From Rhodocollybia butyracea (taxonomy: Eukaryota > Basidiomycota > Agaricomycetes > Agaricales > Omphalotaceae): a stretch of 29,103 nucleotides of DNA. Both the position numbers and the translations under genes were made by a program. Under the pieces are notes generated by a model. That model ran no database searches. It was not told where the DNA came from and saw nothing but the letters and a program-made list of their open reading frames with translations. The stretch is taken from contig JADNRY010000732.1 in NCBI GenBank assembly GCA_015501585.1, forward strand, positions 1-29,103, given 5' to 3'. This document shows positions 11,401 to 21,549 of the stretch, in pieces. The stretch's first letter is position 1. Each line of letters opens with the position of its first letter.

Positions 11401-11615
11401 AGAAACCTCCAGAGGGATCTGGACTTAACGTCCGTGCCAAGATTTCGTTGAAGAGATGTTGGGTGATGGATAAGGCTCATCGGGAACCTATCAAGGACGA
11501 GAAGCATCCTTCTGCGGTGAAACACCTGAAGAAGTTAAGGAATATGAAGGATACGCATTTTGAAAACTTTGATATATCGGATGGAACCTGGACGTTCATT
11601 GTAGATCATTTCTGA
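8404..11615 (+). CDS. NUP98: Nup98/Nup116-type FG nucleoporin, eight exons, two frameshifts
   Basis: This is a nuclear pore component that builds the permeability barrier and docks the mRNA-export factor Gle2/Rae1. Exons are 8404-8515, 8563-8670, 8719-8982, 9035-9177, 9226-9610, 9663-9803, 9857-10059 and 10109-11615. With two bases restored the model is about 954 aa. It starts with a FG/GLFG-repeat region (TSAFG, GGLFG and SIFG units with Gln-rich spacers). A GLEBS-like Gle2-binding motif sits at about residues 190-222 (YQSISCMPAY then EEIRVQDY, split by intron 4). A linker follows, then the C-terminal nucleoporin autoproteolytic (S59) fold over the last 140 residues (EGDYYVKPN, GRVGYGEILF, DGTWTFIVDHF). 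The protein stops directly after His-Phe. Frame breaks of -1 occur near 10013-10027, in a Gln tract, and near 10154-10158, before GGLFGGG; repeat register is perfect on either side. The ATG at 8404 gives MFGNN, a typical start for this family. Confidence 0.93.
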
Positions 11616-12676
11616 ATGGGATGATACTATTATGAGCTCTTTCTTCGGTTAGTAGTATAGTTGCATTTTTTTGCTTTAGTAGTTTAGTACGTCAGTATGT
11701 ATCCTGTATGTACTCCCCAATGCCAATGAATGAAAATGAATGTCAATAGCACCGCAGGATCTTTGCGGGAAACGAGTCGTATAGAGTGTTCGTTTTCAAC
11801 TAGACTTGCTTCGTAAAGAGTTGCGAGCGTTTAAGGGTCTCTTCTCTGACCTACTCTAATTCGTAACTTCTTTGTTTCTTCATTCCTCTTCAAAATATGT
11901 ACAGGTTCATCTGGTCGGTTAACCCGTTTGCTTCTACCCGCAGCCTGCTACCTGCAGTCAAGCTTGACATTCAGATTGCCAGTGCTTGTCCAGCGCATTG
12001 GTTTATTTCTCGGTTTTTTCGGGAAGTACTATTGTCGAGCATAATGATATGTATGTATTGTTTACGCGATATTCTTGTGTTAAGTATCAACTTTTTTACT
12101 GCAATTGAGCCAGCCATAAATGATTGAAAATGTGTTATATTCATCGGCTGGATTTTTGACAAGCAGCCTCGTACGCTGCGTATAGATCTTACCTTTGCAC
12201 AAGGAAAACATGAGAGTACATTGTGGGCTAGTACTTAACGTACGAACTATACCTCGACTCGTTAATGTCAATATGTTTTAGAGTCTGCCAGACAAGTATT
12301 TTTGTATGCTTGGCATCCTTTAATTGACGTGTGAGCATGCATATCTCAGCTTCCGAGCTTATGCATTTTGCAGTTCATCGTAGCGATTCTGTACTTGAAA
12401 CTCCGTGTCGGACAAATGCGCCTGAAGAAAGACCTGAGCAGAGCAAAAATCGCAGAATATGTTCTACCAATTTCATTGCGGGACCTTAAGCTGTGGATGG
12501 GGTGTCTCTTAAGTTATGTCTAATACAACAGACCAACTCATCATCACACAATACTGAGCTACAACTGCAAAATAGCAGACATCAAATAACCAGATAGTAC
12601 GGCCAAAGGGAATAAACTGAATGATTTCACTGGAGTTCAAGATACACTGACAAAGAAGCTACTCAAGTACATTTTT
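11616..12676. other. Intergenic region downstream of NUP98
   Basis: Gene-free DNA between the convergent ends of NUP98 and the LRR-like gene. The first 150 bp are the probable NUP98 3' UTR. They are recognisable again, decayed, near 20220-20355. Open frames here are 60-80 codons with no known domain. Confidence 0.5.
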
Positions 12677-14786
12677 CTACCTCAGTTTACTTCTCTTCAA
12701 AAGCTTTGCCATGAATTTCGATCCCTTGTCATTATCAAACAAGGCGAACGAGAATTCGCGTCGGGATCTCGATCTTCTCCCTTCGTTCATGAGTGCTCTC
12801 TGGATGTAACTCATTGTCTGTAGAACGGCTTCCACACCACCCAAGTCATTATCAACCCTAACCCCTTCAATGAGATCATTGAATCCTTGCACCAACTCAT
12901 CACTCGGAAGCGGGCCCCTGCCTTCTTTTCTCATCTCCTCAAGAAATTCTCCGAGATCATAAGTCTCGACTTGAGTACAACCAGGATCAGGTGAAACTTT
13001 TGCAAACGCGTACCGACTCTTTCTGGGGTCTGCATATTGTTTGGCCTCCCTGAACATGAATGTCCAAGCGCCGGGAGTTAGCGCACTAAAGTAATGTGGA
13101 ACTGTCGTAACAGTGCGATCCTTCCAATTTGTATCAGGTGTCCTCAATCCAGAGCTCAGCGCAACTTGGATCAACGTACCCCTGATGGGATCTCCATCCC
13201 TCGAAGCAGGACTGTCTGGATGTAATGCTGCCAGAAAGTCGAAGATGTTTTGTACGATTTTAGCTGGGGTCCAGACGGAGATGGCAATGCCCCCAGTAGG
13301 CATAGTCTTGGCGTAGGAGTGTTTGGAAGAATAAAAGATGCGAAAAGCTCCAGGATTCATGGGCTGTCTAGTGGAAACAAGCAAGGATGTATAATGTCAC
13401 TGACTCGCTTGAAGATCTCTGGATGATCTTGCAGGAGCAAAGCTAATGCGTCGTCAGCTATACCATTGTCCAATAATTCAAGGCGGTCAATTTCCGGCTT
13501 GGCAGAGAGCAGTGCGCGAATGTGTTCGGAGCTGACTTGGGGAGAGTGGGAGAGAATGACGGTACGAGTGTTTGGGAACTCGGCCGCAACGGATGCAAGC
13601 TGTTTGGGAGACAGAGAGAAGCCGGTCAAGTCAAGGATGCTATCCTTATACTTGAGTTCCTCCTGCACAATGGATAGGAGAAGCGTAAGACCGGTCTCTG
13701 GGAAAGGACTAGTTGCACATAGAGCAGCCTTTATCTGAGTTATTTTCCCCGGTACCAGTAGCTCTATGTGGCTAGTGTCACCAAGTTCCAAGCTGTGCAC
13801 TACAGCAGGTGCAACGACAAGCTCCGAAAGAGCAGGAACTTTTGGGTCAGATGATAGAATAGAAGGTTCTGGAATATGTTTAGGAGTCGATGTGCGAGTG
13901 GCATCTCCGTATAGGGTATCCTTTGCGGCTCCGAACTCGGAAGGCCAGGCTTCTGCAAGCATATCTTCAGTCAGGAAAGGGACCGAATCAAATTTGGCGG
14001 TCAGTGCTGAATAAAATCTGTTACTTTCTTCATCAGCATCTTCTTCAGACCGTGACATATCTTCATCAGACCCGTTGGGATGATATACCTCCAAATAATC
14101 CCGGGCTGTACAAGGCAAGTCGCCGAAGTCACTCTCCATCTCTGGGCTTAAAACAAACGCGTAAGAAGGTTTGAGGGGGTCTGTAACATCCAAGATCGTC
14201 AATCCATCATCATTATCTGACACATAGTAAGAAAATGACAAAAACGAGCAAGATAAACACGCGAACCTCTATCCCAACATCCCATGTCTGCAGGGAGAAT
14301 AGTATACTCAAGAGTGCCACCAGATACACGTTGCGTATCAAGGTCAATGTTAAAAGCCGAAGCGAGAAGAAAATGAAGATATGGACATGGAAAAGGGGAG
14401 ATTTCTGGTTCTTGCCCGAAGCGTCCAAACTGGCCTTGAATAGATTTGAGTTCTTCACCTATCAAGACAGAATTATTCTTCACGAGGGTAATGAAGTGAT
14501 CAGCTTTGCGCAGTGGCAACGATCCATAACACCTAGAAGCTTGTCAGTACAATACTGGAGGCGCCATACTTTTCATTGACCATTGATGATGAACACCACC
14601 GATGCAGCGATAATAAGCTTTGCCGTCAGTGCTTCCATGAGGAATAAGACGGGCGATGATATACGCTTGGTGACGCCGACCCCGGAAAACATGTGGCTTC
14701 TTCACGCCTCCCATGGCGGCTGCTATATAAGTAACTGCCACCAAGGGTTCCCACGCCTGACCACTTTCCAAGCGCTTCATGGACAT
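12677..14786 (-). CDS. Hypothetical protein with leucine-rich-repeat-like region, 656 aa, four exons
   Basis: Exons (minus) are 14786-14581, 14532-14267, 14216-13405 and 13363-12677. Introns are 48, 50 and 41 nt, and the model totals 1971 nt with no frameshift. The N-terminal 160 residues are a compact module (AYIIARLIPHGS, FPCPYLHFLLASAFN, ILPADMGCWDR) that I do not recognise; I suspect an Agaricomycete-limited family. After an acidic, Ser-rich stretch comes an LRR-like region: ILDLTGFSLSPKQLASVA, TRTVILSHSPQVSSEHIRAL and IDRLELLDNGIADDALALL. Such regions usually bind proteins. The C-terminal 230 residues are unrecognised and end in a basic tail. The last intron (GTCAGT to AGACAG) is short; an alternative is that it is coding and one base is missing (see findings). 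ATG 14786 is chosen because an in-frame stop lies just upstream. No catalytic motif is visible. Confidence 0.7.
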
Positions 14787-15664
14787 GTTCTTGAAGTTTA
14801 TATCTGTTCTTCGATATGCTTTCGCCGGCTATGGACTTATTCTGGAGACTCTCTATCCTTTTGAATACTCTATCAGCCTCTCAGTCCAGGAATTCCTAAA
14901 ATTCCAAACGCTCAGTGTTGATTACTGCAGTGCCATCATCTCACTCTCGTCCTTTGCTTTTTTCTTGTATACACGGCATATGTTGGCTCCATGTATGGAT
15001 GGTATCATTCGTCTTGCAATGCGATCTCAGCCTGCTTATCGCGCAAAAGTTGAAAGGCAATGGGTCAAAAGCGCTTTGAGGAAAACAAAGAAGCCTTCGA
15101 AACGTCCTCTCTGGGTATTGTGTTGGAATTGACTTTCAGTGCTGCCATGGCGGTCAATGATGCTGTGTTCAGTCGACCAAGTGATGCCGCGTCTTTTAAG
15201 GAGGGTGTTATCAATACCTCTTTGAAAACCTCATGCGTACGCACATCATCAGCGCCGAGATTGTGCTTATTGCGCTTTTTATCTTATATTTATGCATTTA
15301 CATTTCAATCTCGAAATCTTCCAATGCAAGAATCTCTGACGCGCGGGCTTCATCGACTTTTTCTGGCTAATGGCAGGCGCCTGCCTAGACTTGAATCATG
15401 TCAAATTTATGGCCACTACATAATCACGCTGCTTATATCAGTGATTTTAACTTCTGAAGAGTCCTTGTACTCGTACCACGTCGTCGCGATTCCCTTCCCT
15501 CCCGAAGGTTGACTGTACCGTCTCCCGCCGCTTGCCTTATGATTTATCATGTATTCGCTTTCATATAAAGGTCACAAAACCTGCGAACACAGATCTGGAA
15601 TTTTTGGCCCGCTGTCCTCGTTTAGATCTTTGCTGTTACAGTGGCCTGCGGCGGACCCATAGTA
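14787..15664. other. Unresolved region, possible decayed gene
   Basis: Two overlapping plus-strand open frames lie here. The one ending at 15132 has a hydrophobic N-terminal half and a basic tail (RKTKKPSKR). The one from 15060 to 15512 reads naturally at first (ENKEAFETSSLGIVLELTFS). They could be pieces of one frame-shifted gene, but neither shows a known domain and I found no splice sites that join them. The first begins inside the 5' end of the minus-strand LRR-like gene. Confidence 0.25.
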
Positions 15665-16545
15665 GCCCTCGTTCAGTCAGCCTGCTAAAGTAACATAAAT
15701 CAGCTGAAGGCCTTTTTGGTAATAAAGCACCTTCGATGGGAATATCTACATCGGGGACGGATGATAGTTTGTTCGGTTACCAATTCACTCGCTACTTCTA
15801 CTGCTGCTACTCCATAACAGGGTGGGCTGATAGCATCCATCACGCAGCCAATCGCTCCGAACCTCTTCTCTATGCTTCATTCAGGTCCTCGTGCAGTAGA
15901 TCTAGAGCAAACAAAGTTGCATTCTTTGTCGATGTTCCCACTCGTTCTCCAGTTCCTTAAATCCGGCTTGTATACTCCAGCCAACCCGAAGCTTAGTTCA
16001 TATTCTTCGTTGAATGGATGTGTCTCTGTACCTTCCAACTCTAATTCGCTGACGCTGAGCAGGTCACAGACACCGAAACAGTCTATCGAAGCTATCTTTG
16101 GAACGCAATCTAGCCCTCGTTCAAGTTAGGAAGTGGAAGAGCGCAAAGAACCTGATCCTGGACAAGAAGGTTAAACATCAAGAAGGCAATTACTGAATAT
16201 GGAGACTTTGAAATCGCCAGGTTTCGACCAACTTTTTTTTAAGGGTCTCATTGTTGGCCGAGTTGGTTACAGCGAGATACTTTTCCCCGAGCCAGTCGAT
16301 CTGACCGGACTGTTGAAACTCAGAGAGCTTCTTGGCGGTGTGGTTCAGTTTCGTATCGGGTGATGGACAAGGCATATCGAGAACCTATCAAGGACAAGAA
16401 GCTTCCTTCTGCGGTGAAATATCTGAAAAGTTGAGGAATATGAAGGATACGCATTTTGAAAGCTTTGATATATCGGATGGAACCCGGACATTCATTGTAG
16501 ATTTCTGAATGGGAGATACATAGTATCGTGAGCTCTTTCATGTGC
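15665..16545 (+). pseudogene. Decayed copy of the NUP98 3' end (copy A)
   Basis: This matches NUP98 from about 10360 to just past its stop codon at 11615. Shared stretches include AATAAAGCACCTTCGATGGG (15721-15740, parent 10429-10448), the linker region around ATTCTTTGTCGATGTTCCCA, and the end of the autoproteolytic fold with the stop codon and the start of the 3' UTR. It lacks internal blocks (roughly parent 10900-11190 and part of 11350-11440) and carries stops and shifts in every frame. The longest leftover frame encodes the linker, ending in SRSQTPKQSIEAIFGTQSS. Same strand as the parent and about 4 kb beyond it. It cannot encode a nucleoporin. Confidence 0.88.
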
Positions 16546-17566
16546 ATTTTCTTACGCCTGACCTTGAAACGTCACCATCCCTCAGCTACATAGTGCATTC
16601 AAAAGAATTAAGACCCGTTGTTCAAATCCGCCTGGTTCTAGATGATTTCTCCCTCGCCGTTGCCACGGTCTCATTTTCTGCGGTGGCCCATTTTGGCGAT
16701 GGAGCGTCATCAATATCTTTCACTGCTTGCTTCCCATGACGGAACAGGCACATTGGCTAGAGGCTAAAGGACCAGCTTCTGGATATCAAAGTCAATCCCG
16801 CCTCACCGTTCATTGTACCGATTTTCTGACGTCGCCCTATCATATTGTGACTGGACTTGTTGTATCACCGAGCATTTTCATTGCTTCAAGCTCAGCCCCG
16901 GTATCCGCGCTGGAGTATGGGTTTTACACAATATGCGTTTAGATGTAGATGGGTCACAATACGAACGTTTCGGCTTTCCGTGCGAGTTTCCCTACTGAGT
17001 CTCGGTTGGCCAGCCGCTTGTCAAGTTTTTCCATCTATCGTGCCTCAGCTGGCCAAGTCCTCTTCAATTTTGGTTTGAACCTGTTAGGTCCTTTCAAGGT
17101 TGAAGGGTGATGCAAGCAAATATATGACTCGCTTTCCATCGGACCATCCTTCCATAAGAGAATCATTCCATGTTCTCAAGGATGTCTTTGTACATCTTTT
17201 TTCCACTTCAGTGCGAGTCGATGAATAGAACACAACCATCAGTGCCTTTTTCAGATTTATCTGAGATGAGTACGGACCTCCAAAAACTTCGCTATTCATG
17301 CGATACCAAGATAGGCTCCTTGTATCTTTCTGCATCCTTGCAATTCGGAATTTACGACCTTGTTGCCTACCGTACTTCTCCAAATGAATCAGATATGCCA
17401 ACCCCTACTGAGTGTAACGATGTGGTTGCGCATACGTAGATCGACTTTGAACACCCTTTTTTTCAATCGTAATCAATTGGTCCTGGGTTGAGTATCTCAT
17501 TCTTATTACAGTCCAAAGGTGATGAAAGAAAGATTCAGCTCAGGAACATAGGACAAAATATAGGTA
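16546..17566. other. Unresolved region between NUP98 copy A and the deaminase gene
   Basis: Several 60-105 codon open frames on both strands, none with a domain I recognise. The longest (17084-17401, minus) looks somewhat protein-like near its C-terminus but has no start context or splice partner that I can support. No repeats stood out. Confidence 0.3.
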
Positions 17567-19284
17567 TCAGGTTCGAAGAAGACGCCTCTTTGTGGACAAC
17601 AAAAATTGGCGGTCCTCCTCCTCCACTCTCTTACCCAACTTAGGTTCAGCCTCATCACTTATAACAGATGAAGCATGACCGGAGGAACCTGCCTTTTTTT
17701 CTAGCATCTGCTTTACATACTGCAGTACCCGCTGCTCTACAACTATCAGTGCATCTTCAGGGAGCAAAGCAGGTGGGCACCATGCATGATACCGCGAATG
17801 GCCCCCAGGTAAGCAAAGTTGAACTTTCAAGGTTGTCTCTAGAACTGTTACCAGATGTCGACACACAGGGCAGCATTTCTTGGTCGCCCCAATGACATAT
17901 AGCTGTAGAAGTCATCAGCGGAAGGATTACAGAGGCTGCTTGTAGAGCATACCATGTCCTTGGGTACTAAGGCCCTAAAATCAGCACCATCGTTTGTTGG
18001 CGCAGTTGAATAGGGAAGAAAAGCCAGAAGCCCAGCCTCGCAGTGTACATGCCCATTGCACTTGTCAAATTTCTCACTCAGCCCTCGTATTTCAGCAGAG
18101 TAGAGTATTCTTCAAGACCCCAGACACTAAGAGCATTGTCCAACGTGGGTTCAGCAAGTTTATGTTTGGGAAGGTCAATGATGTGAATATCCAGGACCAT
18201 CCCTTCAGACCCGAGATACGGAAGAGATACGAGCTTGTTGACCGCTGTTGTCCATGCACATATTGCGTCAACTGCGCGAAGGAAGAGTGCACACTCAGGA
18301 AGCAGCGGGGCACTACCTTTATTAACTGTAAGAACAAGGGTATGCTAAAGCAACATGAAAGACTAACAAGGTGTTTGCATTGATACAGCATCTCCAAGCT
18401 GCTCACCATCGTCCTTGAGTTCATCCCTGTCTTCATATTCATCCCGATCCTCAAATTCATCTTTGTCTTCAGGTTCACTTGTCCTCACTTAAACACAAGA
18501 TATCAGCATGTAGATAAATATATTCTTCGATGCATACATCTCAAGCCTAGCAGATAATGATCAAGCTGAGAGATGGTCCACAGCTGGGCAGGAACACAAC
18601 AGATGACTTGGTGAAGCAGTTGCAAATTTGACGACATTTTACCAAGATTGCTGCGTGTTTTGCTGAATGCTTTCAACAAGCAACGCAAGAAACCGAGAAG
18701 TTTGAGGATTACTTTGATCCAAAATGGGAATGATACAGAGTTGAGCGAGAATTTAATGCGCTTCGAGTCCACATCCACGTAAGGTATCTTTGAATGGATC
18801 ATGAAATCGCAAAAACGGGTGTCTCTCAGGAAAGAATGTGTTTCGCTGGTCGGAAGAGTGAACACAAAGGATTCGGCCCAGGTTTTGAAGGTTGGAACAT
18901 TTGTTAGATAAACACCGTGAACTTGACGGAAACGAGATTGAATTTTCGGAAAACATTGCGCGAGGAAAAAACGAATAGCGCTTTCGAAAATGTCCCTGTC
19001 GGTGTCACTTCGGTTGGCGGCCGCGATCGCTGTATGGCGCAGAACGCACATAGACTTTTGAATGTATGTGTGATAGTCGAGCGGGCCCTCTGGATGTTTC
19101 CTGAGACATTGGTTAAATTCAACCCACGACGACGAGACAGAGCACTTGGGGCTCACAGAATCTCTTCTACCGCATCAACAAGTTCCTCCTCAATTACACT
19201 CACACGTTTATAGTTTTCCGTTTTCGTCAGGTTCCTCAGCCTAGCAACATCCAGACGCTCACTGAAGCAGTATATCAGGAATGA
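17567..19284 (-). CDS. Predicted OTT_1508-like nucleic-acid deaminase-fold protein, 5' end unresolved
   Basis: Exons (minus) are 19284-19157 (5' limit uncertain), 19100-18538, 18487-18368, 18325-17953 and 17902-17567, giving at least 506 aa with one base restored near 18081-18086. Introns are 56, 50, 42 and 50 nt. The long N-terminal region (YIQKSMCVLRHTAIAAANRS, TWAESFVFTLP) is unrecognised. An acidic segment follows (EPEDKDEFEDRDEYEDRDEL). The C-terminal half has zinc-deaminase signatures: VHCEAGLL (the HxE motif, near 18038-18050) and ATKKCCPVC (the CxxC motif, near 17861-17875). They are split by an intron. Next come GHSRYHAWCPP and a Lys/Glu-rich tail. This layout resembles fungal OTT_1508-like deaminases, whose substrates are unknown. 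An in-frame TAA lies just upstream of the first exon, so the true start, or a 5' exon, is not resolved. It may be a declining gene. Confidence 0.6.
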
Positions 19285-20017
19285 CTGGGCATAAACTTAA
19301 GGTAGGACAAATACTACCTCGTCGGTGATTGGAATGAAGCTTCGGTCCCTGGAGCACTGCTGCACTTCAACTTAGTGGTTTGTGAGGGAATCGTAGGAAG
19401 ACTGGGATCACCTCGATTGAGAGGTCGGCAGTTGGCGCGTAACGTTTGGCGGGTCGATTGTTGGAGACCCGTGAGGGCTACGAGGACAATCTCGGTAAGA
19501 CATAAGAAGGGAGTGATAAGCCGTATGCTACTTGATGGAGAACGTTGTGTCCTTGTGGTCAGCTGAAGTTGCGCTGATAAACAGAAAGAGTTTTAGATAT
19601 ATATCGAAAATGAGTAGCATTTACGCACCTGGCCACTACAGCAGTGAACCTCTTTGCGAGAACGGGCGCGGCGTAAGTGGCGACAACCCTGTTGTCTTCA
19701 CCACCCCGAGAAAAGATAATAGCGAGGTGGTTCAACAATTTTGCTTGTTGAACCTCGTTGGAGGCGATATTACTAGGATTATCATCCCTAGTAAATTTTT
19801 TAGCCTGGATAGTTGGCCCAGGATACCCGGTCACAGACAAACCAAGTACTAGCGACAGATATCCCAGCTGTCTCAGAGATAACCGCAGCGATCTTTGTAA
19901 GGAGATAGAGTCTGCCTCGAATTAATTCGATGTCCATGACGTTGAAGAGTGCGAGCACTTAATTCGCATAAGCAGCGCGTTATAGTCCCGAATCCCTATG
20001 AGTCTCGAACGATACTA
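19285..20017. other. Intergenic region upstream of the deaminase gene
   Basis: No supported gene. Missing 5' exons of the deaminase gene could lie within the first 200 bp. A strong hairpin occurs at 19723-19757. Plus-strand frames at 19375-19566 and 19532-19852 have no known domain. Confidence 0.35.
19723..19757. repeat. Inverted repeat (hairpin)
   Basis: CGAGGTGGTTCAACAA is followed after a six-base spacer by TTGTTGAACCTCG. The arms pair over about 13 bases apart from a three-base bulge. It is isolated, and its role is unknown. Confidence 0.6.
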
Positions 20018-20355
20018 CACTTCTTGACGGTGTGGTCCGGTTTGAAGAGGTTCGAGTGTAGTGTGCGGACGATGCGGAGAAGCCTCCAGAGGGGTTCGGA
20101 CTTATCGTTGAAGGTACTCGGTACTCGGACGAAACATTAGAAGGATACTAAGCATTTTGAAAACTTTCATGTATCGGATGGAACCTCGTCAGGACCTCTG
20201 GATGTTCATTGGAGATCATTTCGGAATGGGATATTATTGTGAGCTTTCGCTCCGGCTGGTAGCGTAGTTGCATTTTTGCTTTTGATGTTCACTGTGTAGT
20301 CCGTATGAACTCCCGATGTTAACGAACGAATGATGGTTCAGGATCTTTGCGGGAG
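20018..20355 (+). pseudogene. Decayed copy of the NUP98 C-terminus and 3' flank (copy B)
   Basis: This matches the parent from about 11336 (CTTCTTGGCGGTGTGGTTCG) to about 11771 (AGGATCTTTGCGGGA). It runs past the NUP98 stop codon through the 3' UTR into downstream DNA. Recognisable pieces are CTTCTTGACGGTGTGG (20020-20035), CCTCCAGAGGGG, CATTTTGAAAACTTTC, GAATGGGATATTATTGTGAG and GGATCTTTGCGGGAGA. The reading frame is destroyed by deletions. Inclusion of the 3' flank argues for DNA-level duplication. Same strand as the parent. Confidence 0.82.
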
Positions 20356-20627
20356 ACCGTGTGACCGGCCTGGACCAACGAGTCTGGACTGCACAGATAG
20401 TATAGAGTACAAACTTGCTGGCCGTTTGCTGGGTCGTTTTTGAAGATTCTGAGCAAGTAAAATACAGAGTACGACAAGTATTTGTTCGACGCTATCGGTA
20501 ACTGACATAAGTAGCGATGTGAACGTTCCCAGGGTAGAATCGGAACTGCACGGAACCTTTCGGATGGTACATATCGGGAAATCATGACACTTGAGATGAC
20601 GCTGGTCTGGAATCCGACTCCGAACTT

Positions 20628-20634
20628 TATATAA
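20628..20634 (+). promoter_or_regulatory. TATA-box-like element of RCF2
   Basis: TATATAA lies 62 bp before the RCF2 ATG, followed by a pyrimidine-rich tract (CTCCATCCTCTACTTTTCTT) that runs up to the start context TTCACAATGAAG. Spacing fits a fungal core promoter; the call rests on motif and position only. Confidence 0.5.
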
Positions 20635-20689
20635 GAACTTGGTCTAACACCACTTTGTTTCTCCATCCTCTACTTTTCTTTCTTTCACA

Positions 20690-21549
20690 ATGAAGGTAAG
20701 AAATACAGTGTTTCTTTCTGATGTTGTTGTTCAACTTTCCTTGTCTAGATTGACGTTACAGAAGAACAAATGCGCGAGCACTCAAAAGCCGTCAGACGAG
20801 GCGCTATTGAGGGAACTATTGCTGGATCAATCCTATCCGGAGGTGCAACTTACTACGCACACACTCGGATACCCGCCTACAGGGCTTTACCTATGTCACT
20901 AAAAGCTCTCGGCCCAATCATCCTCATTGCACCCTTACTCAGTATCCAAGCTGAGCGTCGCTCACTACAATATGACGAGTCACAATGGTGAGATTCTCTT
21001 ACTCTTATACTTCTTCCATTCTAACGTTTCATCCAGGACTGGTGAAGGTGTCATGATTCTCAACGAAAGAGAGCGATTAATAAAAGAGAAATGGGAAGCG
21101 ATGAACCCGACGCAGAAACTTGCCGACTGGCCAAACGACATGAATACTCGATTATCTTGGGATCTTGGGCTCTTACTTTGGGAGTCGCTGGTGCTATCAT
21201 CTCTCGTGACAAGTAAGTCTCTAACGCGTCTTAATTTTTATGATACTTACCTTATGTTTCAGATACCAGACACCAGCTCAAAAAGTCGTGCAAGCCCGTA
21301 TGTGGGCACAAGGACTGACGATCGGAATTCTCATCGCTGCCGGTGCTTTGAAGCACAATCAACAATCCGATGCTGTTGATAAACATGTAGATCACTCGTG
21401 GCAGGAAGTTGTGAGTATCTACTTTGTGGTCCAATAACTGCTCTCTAATCTTCGGCTTTCAGCTCGCTAATCAAGAACGAGAACGTAAAGCAGTGGAAGC
21501 GGCTCGTGCTGAGCTGTCCACTTCGAAAAGCAGCACTTCTCAGCTGTAG
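20690..21549 (+). CDS. RCF2: Respiratory supercomplex factor 2-like protein (HIG1 domain), five exons, one frameshift
   Basis: Exons are 20690-20695, 20749-20987, 21037-21212, 21263-21410 and 21463-21549. Introns are 49-53 nt. With one base restored the protein is 218 aa (yeast Rcf2 is 224). The first exon is only ATG AAG. The N-terminal half matches the Rcf2 pattern EEQMREHSKAVRRGAIEGT, then a membrane-spanning glycine-rich segment, YRALPMSLKALGP, and a second hydrophobic segment ending in QAERRS. A helical soluble stretch follows (ERERLIKEKWEAMNPTQKL), then the HIG1 part (VVQARMWAQGLTIGILIAAG) and a charged tail. The family sits in the inner mitochondrial membrane and associates with cytochrome c oxidase and the bc1-oxidase supercomplex. 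A -1 break lies in GACTGGCC at 21126-21133; the decayed second copy keeps TGGGCC there, which supports a missing G. Downstream lies a converging hydrolase remnant. Confidence 0.88.

Noticed and set aside
18992..19156. Treating GTG at 19156 as a start for a 217-aa protein
   Set aside because: That position is the GTGAGC donor of a 56-nt intron with a TTTAACC branch site and CTCAG acceptor; the upstream exon joins in phase.
18904..19213. Alternative frames over the deaminase N-terminal exon
   Set aside because: The chosen frame is continuous through a 563-nt exon and joins at both ends in phase with branch-pointed introns.
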